From NCBI GenBank assembly GCA_002418865.1, contig DIEY01000045.1, forward strand, positions 55,618 through 69,154: a stretch of 13,537 nucleotides of DNA, given 5' to 3'. This DNA is from Bacteroidales bacterium UBA5762 (GTDB taxonomy: Bacteria > Bacteroidota > Bacteroidia > Bacteroidales > TTA-H9). The notes beneath the pieces were generated by a model that was given only the letters and a program-made list of their open reading frames with translations, searched no databases and was not told the DNA's origin. The position numbers were made by a program, and so were the translations under genes. Below, piece after piece: positions 1-6,568 of this stretch (positions are counted from its first letter, which is position 1; the number at the start of each line of letters is the position of its first letter).

Positions 1-109
1 AAGATAAACTACATTTGCCCTATATATTTAATTTATCGCTCAGTGACTGAAAGATAGGGTAAGATTGGGATAGATACTCGTAATAATTATTTAGAGATCA
101 TTGCTCTTT

Positions 110-2758
110 TTAATAATTGAACCTAACAAATAACAAACATTGAAACGGCCGCATGGGAAACTCTGTTACCATATTAACATAACTATCGAGCTGGTTATAG
201 GTATATTTCCCTGTATCAAATAAATTATTGATCACTATTCCTGTTTCTAATTTCGACGATAAAATCTTTTTTATTTTATATCTAATACTCAGATCAGTAA
301 GAAAAATACGATTTCTGTTTATATCATTGTAAATAAATGAAGCCGTTACAATTAGATTTTTTTTTGTGAAATTTCCGGTGAGGGAAAGCTCATGTCGAAA
401 CCAATCACTGTGTTGTTTTTGGTTAGAATTACCGAGTTCGGTGTTAATGTTCAACCAACGGAAGGCATAAACCAAATCGAATACCGAAAAATAATAATAA
501 ATTGTAGGATTTAAGGTGAGGTAATGGCTTTTGCTGTTGCTTATGTTTCCATTGACAATGACCTTCCCTTTATCTGATTGCAAATTCAAATTGACCGTAA
601 AGTTAGTTCTTACATCGGGTAAGGATTTAGAAACTGAACCTCTCATCAAAGAAAGATAGCGGTTGTTTGGATAATTTTTTATCGTGTAAATGTGGCTGCC
701 ACTTAAGCCTATTGAATCTGACCTTAAAAAATCGAATTGCTGAAAAGAAAAGCCGGCGTTTACATAAGCCGATAAACCCGTCAAAATATTGTTATATTTT
801 AGGGAAGCATTGGCCTGATTTACTGCATACAATCTACCTGCAACAAGAGGTTCGTTCTTTTTCAATAAATCGGGGTTAGCTAAAATATAACCATAAAATA
901 TTTCGGAAGAAGCAAAATATTGATAATATCTTTTTATCGAGGCAAGTAGATTCCAATGATTCTTTATTTTCTTATTATAGACCAATGAGGGTTCGGCAAC
1001 AATTTTAGCATATTCTTGGGACACTGCATGTAAATTCGACTCTTCCGAAAGCATAAGCGAGCTCAGAGGTATTTGAAAATCCCATGTTGTAGTAGATGTC
1101 TTTTTCATCAAGCTTGGTCTAATATATATCCTGAGTCTTTTTTGAAGATTGTCATTCAAAAAGTTTGTATCCTGCCCCGTGAAATCGAAGTTAGCGTCAA
1201 AAGCATGCAAATCTGATTCTATATGTAGCCGTTGAAAGGAAAATCCGGCATCTATTTTTAAATTAATTGATTTCGGACTGTAAAAGAAAGAAATATAATT
1301 CTCGAAGGCAAGCCTGTTTCCCGAAAAATGTTGAAAGACGGAATCGGAGGGTTGGTTGAAAAGAATGTATCCAGGAAAGGTATGAAGCGACAAATTAGGA
1401 TTATAAAAATAATCGAGATAAGAATAAAGTTCTATCAAGTTTTTTCGAGCAGGGAAAATCCAGCGGCCATTCCAATCCAGTTTTTGTGGTTTTTCTTCGA
1501 ATGATTCTCTATATACAGAAGAATTTCTTGTAAATATTCCATTCTGCTTGTTTGGCTCTATTGAATAGCTTAATCTGTTATCGGCATAATATTTTTCGGT
1601 GTTGTGTCTTAAATTGATTTCAGTAGTCCATATTTTGCTCTTTGAAGTAAAAGCTGACATTTCTTCGAAAATCAGTGTATCGCTGGGCAATAGATAAGAT
1701 GTTTGGGCCGACCAATTTTTGTCGATTTTGTCGTTTTTATACGAAACTGAAGTTCGCCATTCCCATTGATTAGAAGAACGTGTGAGTATATAAGCCGATG
1801 TAAGAAGGGAGGAATTGTCGATGTATGATTGTGGAGGCAAGTCGGCTACAGGGATATTTCGTGGGTTGGGTGCAGAAATGGATACTGGTTGATCGAAGCG
1901 CAAATTCTGTTGGTAATTGAACTTAGGGCCAAATGTCTCGACAAAGGGTTCGCCGTTATTGTTCGATTGAAAGGTTATAAGAGACTGTAATGCTGGTTGC
2001 AATAAAATGGGTGTCAAGTTGATTTTATGTGTAAAAAATGGAATACCACCAGCCAGCTCGGCATTACCAGTGAGGGTGGTTTTATTTTTTAATCTCAAAT
2101 TAAGGGCAACCTTTCCCGAAGTCGCATATTTTTGAAGAATCTTTACGGGTTCATGATTAGTGATGACTTCTATGGTAGAAACCTTATCGTATGGAAGATT
2201 GGCCGTTAGGAGAGAATAACGGTTTTCCATCAAGTCCATGCCTTCTACATAAAGATGTGATATGGGTGTACCCTCGTAAAGTATCTTACCTGAAGGTTCT
2301 ACCTCTAACCCTGGAATACGACGTATCACTTCATCGATAGTCCTGTCCTGTTCGCGTGCAAAAGGACTCACCAAATAACTCAGTGTATCACCTTTTTTGA
2401 CAACATGCTTTGCTTTTACAGTAATCTCTTTGAGATCTTTCACCGACTTCTTCAGAATGATTTCGAGATATTGACTTTTACATGCTATACTATTCTTAAA
2501 ATCCTCATGATTTATCGAAGAAGTTTTTATTCGCACAGAATCTCCGGCACAATGCAAATGGATACGAAATAATCCCTCATTGGTGGTAATATCGAATCCA
2601 ACGATATTATCGGAATGTAGCATAGAAACCATCACATGAATGTCGCTTAAAGGTTTATTTTGCTCATCCCTAACTTTTCCTTCTATCACCACCTGAGAAA
2701 AAAGAGGTAAAATATTCGTAAGGCACATAAAGGAGATAATAAGCCTGCGCATTCTCAT
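110..2758 (-). CDS. TonB-dependent receptor-like outer-membrane protein with N-terminal carboxypeptidase-like domain (GLPGLI partner)
   Basis: An 882-residue outer-membrane beta-barrel protein. Residues 1-22 form a signal peptide ending LFSQ; ATG codons at residues 1 and 3 are both usable starts. Residues ~24-105 (VVIEGKVRDEQNKPLSDIHV onward) match the carboxypeptidase-regulatory-like beta-sandwich found at the N terminus of Bacteroidota receptors. Residues ~120-225 are plug-like (DEVIRRIPGLEVEPSGKILY, then YVEGMD and ISxIEVIxNHEPVK-like text). The remainder is rich in alternating hydrophobic/aromatic strands, as in a barrel, and ends in the aromatic residue Tyr (RFNY). It starts 19 bases after the GLPGLI gene stop, so the two are one operon, a pairing common in this phylum. 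The substrate is unknown; peptide or protein export/import is one inference from the small peptide gene upstream. The family assignment is fairly sure, the transport role is not: I saw no obvious TonB box. Confidence 0.88.
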   Translation of the reverse strand: MRMRRLIISFMCLTNILPLFSQVVIEGKVRDEQNKPLSDIHVMVSMLHSDNIVGFDITTNEGLFRIHLHCAGDSVRIKTSSINHEDFKNSIACKSQYLEIILKKSVKDLKEITVKAKHVVKKGDTLSYLVSPFAREQDRTIDEVIRRIPGLEVEPSGKILYEGTPISHLYVEGMDLMENRYSLLTANLPYDKVSTIEVITNHEPVKILQKYATSGKVALNLRLKNKTTLTGNAELAGGIPFFTHKINLTPILLQPALQSLITFQSNNNGEPFVETFGPKFNYQQNLRFDQPVSISAPNPRNIPVADLPPQSYIDNSSLLTSAYILTRSSNQWEWRTSVSYKNDKIDKNWSAQTSYLLPSDTLIFEEMSAFTSKSKIWTTEINLRHNTEKYYADNRLSYSIEPNKQNGIFTRNSSVYRESFEEKPQKLDWNGRWIFPARKNLIELYSYLDYFYNPNLSLHTFPGYILFNQPSDSVFQHFSGNRLAFENYISFFYSPKSINLKIDAGFSFQRLHIESDLHAFDANFDFTGQDTNFLNDNLQKRLRIYIRPSLMKKTSTTTWDFQIPLSSLMLSEESNLHAVSQEYAKIVAEPSLVYNKKIKNHWNLLASIKRYYQYFASSEIFYGYILANPDLLKKNEPLVAGRLYAVNQANASLKYNNILTGLSAYVNAGFSFQQFDFLRSDSIGLSGSHIYTIKNYPNNRYLSLMRGSVSKSLPDVRTNFTVNLNLQSDKGKVIVNGNISNSKSHYLTLNPTIYYYFSVFDLVYAFRWLNINTELGNSNQKQHSDWFRHELSLTGNFTKKNLIVTASFIYNDINRNRIFLTDLSIRYKIKKILSSKLETGIVINNLFDTGKYTYNQLDSYVNMVTEFPMRPFQCLLFVRFNY

Positions 2759-2777
2759 TATTAAGGTTGCTGCTTAT

Positions 2778-3608
2778 TTATTTAAGTTCGATAGGATTAT
2801 TGCGCAAGCGCATATTTTGTGCAGCAGTTTGTTGGGCCCCAGCATTCAAACCGGCTTCCTGTGCTTTGTTAATGATGTCGAGACGTAAATTACGATTGGC
2901 TTCCAAAAATTTCTCTCTTGTGGTTTCTATGTATTGATTTTCTTCGTAAGTAATATCTTCGCCCTCGGCTGGCTGCTCTATGGCAATAGCTTCGAAGGTA
3001 TAATAATGCTTCGAATCCTCGGCTTTCAGAATGAGGCCGGGTAAACCCATGAACTTATAAGGACCATCGCTGATGGGAATTGCAGGCGTAAACCACGCAT
3101 GCCAAATGCGACCACCATAATAAGTCCAGGCATGCTGTACGGTATATCCAAGAATATTGGCCGTATCCGATTCGAGTTTCCAAATTAAATGTGGAGTTTC
3201 TTCATACTTGTAATGCCCACTCATTAAAATATAATTATAGTAAGTGAGACTCTTTAATTTTCTGTTTTTAATAATCGTAAAGTATTCAAAATTAGTCATT
3301 CCAGCATTCTTAAATATCCAGTCCTGCAATTGTTGTTGGGAGTTTATTTTTCTCATTTCATCCTTATACCACTTTTTTTTAGGATCTACGAATGAGGAGT
3401 AATTATCGCCAATCAAGAGCCATAAGGTTCTTTTCGAAATCTTATCAGGATTGGTAGAATCTAATTGGTAATGATATTGATAGATGATTTTGAGTTGGGG
3501 CTTTTCGATAAAAATATCTTTAGGAATAGGAAAGATTTGTGAAAAACCCATATAAGAAGAGCTAACAAACAGAATGAAGAGAATGAATTTTAATTTGTTG
3601 TGGTTCAT
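2778..3608 (-). CDS. GLPGLI family protein
   Basis: A 276-residue exported protein carrying the family's namesake motif GLPGLI at residues 188-193, in the expected context (DGPYKFMGLPGLILKAED). Residues 1-23 are a signal peptide (hydrophobic FILFILFVSSSYMGF, then SQ). The length suits this family, which is typically about 250-300 residues and is of unknown function. Conserved aromatic and Trp-rich stretches (WTYYGGRIWHAWFTPAIPI, residues 161-179) precede the motif. The C-terminal ~60 residues are charged and Ala/Gln/Asn-rich, probably helical. It is followed after 19 bases by the TonB-receptor-like gene and preceded by a small secreted-peptide gene on the same strand. A TAnnTTTG match at 3634-3641 (minus strand) could be a local promoter, but no TTTG sits at the right distance upstream of it. 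Location is inferred to be periplasm or outer membrane. Confidence 0.92.
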   Translation of the reverse strand: MNHNKLKFILFILFVSSSYMGFSQIFPIPKDIFIEKPQLKIIYQYHYQLDSTNPDKISKRTLWLLIGDNYSSFVDPKKKWYKDEMRKINSQQQLQDWIFKNAGMTNFEYFTIIKNRKLKSLTYYNYILMSGHYKYEETPHLIWKLESDTANILGYTVQHAWTYYGGRIWHAWFTPAIPISDGPYKFMGLPGLILKAEDSKHYYTFEAIAIEQPAEGEDITYEENQYIETTREKFLEANRNLRLDIINKAQEAGLNAGAQQTAAQNMRLRNNPIELK

Positions 3609-3706
3609 TTCTATAATATTTATTAAAGTTTTACAAAAATATACAAATACAACATGGTCTTTAATAGCTTTGAGGCGATTCTATGTTATGCCAAATTATA
3701 CTGGGT

Positions 3707-3920
3707 TTAATTTGGATTTTCTTCACATAGTATTTCTGTCCAAGTATAAAGGTCTTCCATGTTACAAATAACAGCATATCCGGCCAAATGACTATCTGGA
3801 CATACGATTTGCTACAGTAACACATGGTGGTTCCTCTGGAGCGGCATTGATTCTATTTAATTGTCCTATTCCAACAATTGAAAACAGAGTGATTAATAAG
3901 AATTTAGCTATTGTTCTCAT
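3707..3920 (-). pseudogene. small cysteine-containing secreted peptide gene, interrupted by an apparent one-base frameshift
   Basis: Read from the ATG at 3918-3920, the frame gives a clear signal peptide (MRTIAKFLLITLFSIVGIGQ, then LNRINA, cleavage probably before APEEPPC) and stops at 3792-3794 after 42 residues. The next frame carries a compatible tail, IVCPDSHLAGYAVICNMEDL then YTWTEILCEENPN, ending in TAA at 3707-3709. It has no start of its own and a stop just upstream. Skipping one A in the AAA at about 3808-3810 joins the two into a 70-residue precursor with Cys 33, 40, 52 and 65. The whole span is 214 bases, that is 71 codons plus one extra base. It may be a sequencing error, a true pseudogene, or a +1 recoding site; homopolymer error or fresh mutation seems likeliest. 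It lies 98 bases upstream of the GLPGLI gene on the same strand. I do not recognise the family. That it is a gene at all is inferred from the signal peptide and the in-register tail. Confidence 0.55.
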
Positions 3921-4002
3921 GATTTAAAGATTTAATTGAGGTTAAAAAATTAAATTATTGAATAGAAGGCTGTTATCTTTAGTTGTAGAAAAATATTTTA
4001 AA

Positions 4003-4044
4003 GCCCTTCTCTATGATTCCTCAGCAATATCTTTAGAGAAGGGC
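4003..4044 (-). promoter_or_regulatory. perfect-stem hairpin in the leader of the peptide gene (attenuator or terminator candidate)
   Basis: The arms GCCCTTCTCTA (4003-4013) and TAGAGAAGGGC (4034-4044) are perfect 11-bp complements around a 20-base loop. On the minus strand the stem is followed by CTTTAAAATATTTTTCT, T-rich but interrupted, so it could end transcription from the promoter candidate at 4188-4217 before the peptide gene, or act as a leader attenuator. A 9-base direct repeat (CTAAAGATA on the minus strand) lies inside the loop side (4028-4036) and again at 3974-3982, and might support an alternative fold. The stem is seen directly; its role is inference. Confidence 0.4.
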
Positions 4045-4125
4045 AAAACAAACGAATTTATTAATAGTTTTATATTTGGCTGTACGACCTCTCTCATTTA
4101 AAGGGTTCTTAATGTTTTTTATATT

Positions 4126-4139
4126 TGTTTCGCGAAACA
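4126..4139. repeat. 14-bp perfect palindrome TGTTTCGCGAAACA
   Basis: A perfect palindrome in non-coding DNA, between the promoter candidate at 4188-4217 and the leader hairpin at 4003-4044. It resembles the chromosome-partition site parS (TGTTTCACGTGAAACA) but is two bases shorter at the centre, so the half-site spacing differs. It could be an operator for a dimeric regulator or chance in AT-rich DNA. It also overlaps the ATG (4138-4140) of a 35-codon minus-strand ORF (to 4033) that I do not call as a gene. Confidence 0.4.
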
Positions 4140-4187
4140 TTTGGGTAGAAGTTTCTCAAAAGATTTTCAACAAACAAATTTATGAGA

Positions 4188-4217
4188 CAAATATAATGCT
4201 ATTTTCTGAGCATCAAA
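4188..4217 (-). promoter_or_regulatory. Bacteroidota-type promoter candidate upstream of the peptide/GLPGLI/receptor cluster
   Basis: Reading the minus strand, TTTG (4214-4217) is followed after 18 bases by TATATTTG (4188-4195), matching the primary-sigma consensus of Bacteroidota, TTTG at about -33 and TAnnTTTG at about -7. A second TAnnTTTG match, TAAATTTG, lies at 4175-4182 without a spaced TTTG. Transcription would begin near 4183 and give a leader of roughly 260 bases before the peptide ATG at 3920. Such motifs arise often in AT-rich DNA, so confidence is moderate. Confidence 0.42.
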
Positions 4218-4577
4218 AGGCAGAATAAGGATCTACAAAAAAATCTGAGTTTGGGTTTAAAAATAGGTTAGGCTTCGTTTTTCTTAAATGTGGCTTTGTA
4301 CATAATGATCGGATTCGAGCTCAAGAGATTTTCAATAGACGCAACATAAATATGGACATTTTTTATATTTTCTGCAATATGAATATCAACTTTTTTAATC
4401 CCAATGTTTGCTCATGTTTGAAAAATTCTAGCAAATGATTTAATTTGCAGCTACAAAATATCTCAAAATTTAGTGAGTTTCATTATACATTTTCCTAATA
4501 AACTACTTGTATTTTAACTGCGTTATCGTTTTTGAAGTAAGGTGTTTGTTTTTGTTTTCAATAAAAGGATTGAAAAA

Positions 4578-4608
4578 ACCGGAGCAATACGAATTGGATT
4601 ACTCCGGT
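4578..4608 (-). terminator. intrinsic terminator of the receptor/DUF5689 operon
   Basis: The arms ACCGGAG (4578-4584) and CTCCGGT (4602-4608) are perfect complements, extendable past one C-A mismatch by three more pairs (4586-4588 with 4598-4600). Read on the minus strand, the GC-rich stem is followed directly by TTTTTTC. It lies 33 bases beyond the stop codon of the DUF5689 gene, the expected place for a rho-independent terminator. Confidence 0.82.
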
Positions 4609-4641
4609 GAAAATAAAAAATGAAAAAATGATGCGAGGGCC

Positions 4642-6528
4642 TTATTTAGCTGGCCCGATATTCACTTCATCGATTCGAAAAGTGGTAGTATTTATGGCAT
4701 CGCCAATATATTTGAAGGCAATATAAAAATTTCCGGTAAATCCCTGAGGAACATAATTACTTATAGAGATGTTCCCTGAAGAAATCCATTCGTGGTCGGC
4801 ATTGGCTTGGCCAGCGAGAGTTGCGTTAATAGGTGTCCATGTGGCCGTAGTAAGATTAGAGCCATTGAAATCGGTCGAAATCAAAACGCTTAAGCCATCG
4901 TGTACCCAATAAGCCTTAGCAGATTTAAAGTTGAGAATCTTTCCACCTTCATACATCACCGGAGGAGTAATTAACCAGCATATATTCTGATTGTCGAGGG
5001 TTTTGTAAGAGGTGGCTTGCGCATATTTTTCGGTATTGAATATTTTTCCTCTCCAAAAGCGTGTACCTTCTTGGGCAAGATTTAGCCAGCCTTCAATATT
5101 GATATCTACATCGTTTTGAACATTATCGAACATTTCGTGCACTTCGCTAACTGGGGTAATCGTACCTCCACCTCCACCACCTCCTCCAGTAGTATTGATT
5201 TTTACTTCATCTATGCGATAAGTAGTAGTATTGGTTTGAGTTCCTTCATAGCGGAATCCAATGTAAATATTACCCGTATAATTAGCTGGAACATAATTAG
5301 AAAGAGGGATATCGCCCGATGAAACCCAATTGTTGTCGCCAGAGGCGCTATTGGCCAAAGTGGCATTGATTTGGGTCCATGTGGCAGTTTCTGGATTTGC
5401 AGTATAATTAGTAAGAATCCATACACTGAGTCCATCGTGTTTGTAGTAAGCCATTGCGCTTTTGAAATTCAAGATCAAATTATTGGAATAGATAACAGGA
5501 GGAGTGACAAGCCAAGTTACATTTTCTGCATCAGTTGAATTGTATGAAGTAGCCTGGGCATAATATTCGGTTTGATAGATCTTTCCTTGCCATTTGCGGT
5601 TGCCTGTAGTGGCTTCGTTAGTCCAGCCAGGGATGGAGATATCGGTTTGATTAGTAATCTCGTCGAAATTTTCTTCAAGGGAAGAAACGGCGGGAATATC
5701 AGGATTGGGATATACAAAATCGCCTGAAGGAGGTGGTGGGGTGGCACCAGAAAACCCAATAATGTCGGCTGTATCACGAATAAGGAGTTGATAAGTAGTT
5801 TGATAAATGGTAAGTATGCCTTGTAAATGGCCATAACCCGCAGGAGTAAGCATACTTGCGAAATTAGCATACTGGCTTGTTCTTACGATAAGTTCTTTAC
5901 CCGAGGCATCGGCAATAGTACGGTTGGTAGCCGAAACTCCTTGGGGTGCAAAAGGAACTCCCACTTCGAGAAAATGAACGTTTTCTATTCTTACCAGCAT
6001 ATTGATATAGGCTGAATTGTTATGAGCTAGGTCTATATTGACTGGGGCGGGAACTTTTCCTGGCAAGCTATCGCGAAAAATATGGTCTTCGACCATTACT
6101 TCAGGCAATCGCCCTATAGCGTTGTTGTAAATATAGCCAAGTTGAATGAGTTTGTTATAATCACCCAGATACATTCCCTTGCATTTAACATAAATTCTCT
6201 GTCCTAGTTTGTATTCGGTATAAAGATAGGATTTATCGATAAGAAGCATAATGCCTCCGGTTTCATCCTGAATAACCATTTGTTTATAAAGGTTTCCCGA
6301 TTCGTCGTTGGCAACCACTACTCCTTTGATGATAATGTCGTCACTAATAGAATCGAGAACTCCTGTATATGAGGCCTTAAGCTGGGCAATAGTTGTATTG
6401 GCTTCAAAATCAACAGTAGGAATGTTGATGGGAGGTTCATCGAAATCTCCTTTGACGCAGCCTGTGAAAATTGCGGCAACTGCTATAAAGCCAATAAAAA
6501 AGAAAAGCTTGGTTTTTAAGAAATTCAT
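4642..6528 (-). CDS. DUF5689 lipoprotein with two tandem choice-of-anchor-J-like domains
   Basis: A 628-residue surface-lipoprotein candidate. Residues 1-24 are a lipoprotein signal with lipobox IFTGC (Cys24), followed by acidic D28/D30/E31, consistent with surface-export signals in this phylum. Residues ~38-260 match DUF5689 and look OB-fold-like (IIIKGVVVANDESGNLYKQM, then IQDETGGIMLLID and YKLGQRIYVKCKG). A Pro linker (264-267) leads to two similar domains, about 285-446 and 464-624, sharing W-x-GKI-x(2)-TE-x-YAQATSY, the TPPV strand, HDGLSV and a closing RIDEV; these resemble choice-of-anchor-J beta-sandwiches, probably binding modules. Eight Gly residues (448-455) separate them. It starts 40 bases after the stop of the TonB-dependent receptor and precedes a strong terminator, so it is that receptor's partner, plausibly capturing substrate at the cell surface as SusD-type lipoproteins do. 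The nucleic-acid substrate is inferred from the divergent nuclease genes. Confidence 0.85.
   Translation of the reverse strand: MNFLKTKLFFFIGFIAVAAIFTGCVKGDFDEPPINIPTVDFEANTTIAQLKASYTGVLDSISDDIIIKGVVVANDESGNLYKQMVIQDETGGIMLLIDKSYLYTEYKLGQRIYVKCKGMYLGDYNKLIQLGYIYNNAIGRLPEVMVEDHIFRDSLPGKVPAPVNIDLAHNNSAYINMLVRIENVHFLEVGVPFAPQGVSATNRTIADASGKELIVRTSQYANFASMLTPAGYGHLQGILTIYQTTYQLLIRDTADIIGFSGATPPPPSGDFVYPNPDIPAVSSLEENFDEITNQTDISIPGWTNEATTGNRKWQGKIYQTEYYAQATSYNSTDAENVTWLVTPPVIYSNNLILNFKSAMAYYKHDGLSVWILTNYTANPETATWTQINATLANSASGDNNWVSSGDIPLSNYVPANYTGNIYIGFRYEGTQTNTTTYRIDEVKINTTGGGGGGGGTITPVSEVHEMFDNVQNDVDINIEGWLNLAQEGTRFWRGKIFNTEKYAQATSYKTLDNQNICWLITPPVMYEGGKILNFKSAKAYWVHDGLSVLISTDFNGSNLTTATWTPINATLAGQANADHEWISSGNISISNYVPQGFTGNFYIAFKYIGDAINTTTFRIDEVNIGPAK
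4657..5139 (-). repeat. second copy of the tandem beta-sandwich domain in the DUF5689 gene
   Basis: Encodes residues 464-624. It aligns end to end with the copy at 5191-5676: GW, TR/NRxWxGKI, TEKYAQATSY, WLITPPVMY, ILNFKSAKAYWVHDGLSV, TATWTPINATLA, WISSGNISISNYVP, TGNFYIAFKY, TTTFRIDEV. DNA similarity is also visible but diverged, so this is an old intragenic duplication. Confidence 0.85.
5191..5676 (-). repeat. first copy of the tandem beta-sandwich domain in the DUF5689 gene
   Basis: Encodes residues 285-446, the partner of the copy at 4657-5139. Matching blocks include IPGW, NRKWQGKI, TEYYAQATSY, WLVTPPVIY, LILNFKSAMAYYKHDGLSV, TATWTQINATLA, WVSSGDIPLSNYVP, TGNIYIGFRY and TTTYRIDEV. Its Gly8 exit linker is encoded by a 24-base run of GGA/GGT codons at 5164-5187. 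Confidence 0.85.
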
Positions 6529-6568
6529 ACTTTATGATGTTTTGGTATTTTTCTGTTAATTGAGAAAT

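Larger units (their letters stand above)
3921..4641. other. 720-base intergenic region, mostly without a supportable gene
   Basis: This stretch holds, from right to left on the minus strand, the terminator of the DUF5689 gene (4578-4608), an open stretch of 47 codons (4268-4411) with no start codon near its beginning, the promoter candidate (4188-4217), the palindrome (4126-4139) and the leader hairpin (4003-4044). The 47-codon stretch reads protein-like (KKVDIHIAENIKNVHIYVAS) and could be the C-terminal remnant of a lost gene, but an open run of that length is expected by chance in DNA this AT-rich. I see no insertion-sequence ends, tRNA or other RNA gene here. Confidence 0.5.

Noticed and set aside
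18..59. Inverted repeat CCCTAT/ATAGGG enclosing TCAG/CTGA, downstream of the first receptor gene.
   Set aside because: Stems of 6 and 4 bp with long unpaired parts and no T-tract on the minus strand; not a convincing terminator.
4033..4140. 35-codon minus-strand ORF starting within the palindrome (MFRETNIKNIKNPLNERGRT...).
   Set aside because: Short, Lys/Asn-rich as expected from AT-rich DNA, overlaps the leader hairpin and has no recognisable signal or domain.
5116..5322. Several open frames of 60-117 codons antisense to or out of frame with the DUF5689 and receptor genes (for example 5116-5322, 5211-5435, 5517-5870).
   Set aside because: They lie wholly within well-supported genes, and their translations are low-complexity shadows of the coding frame without domains.
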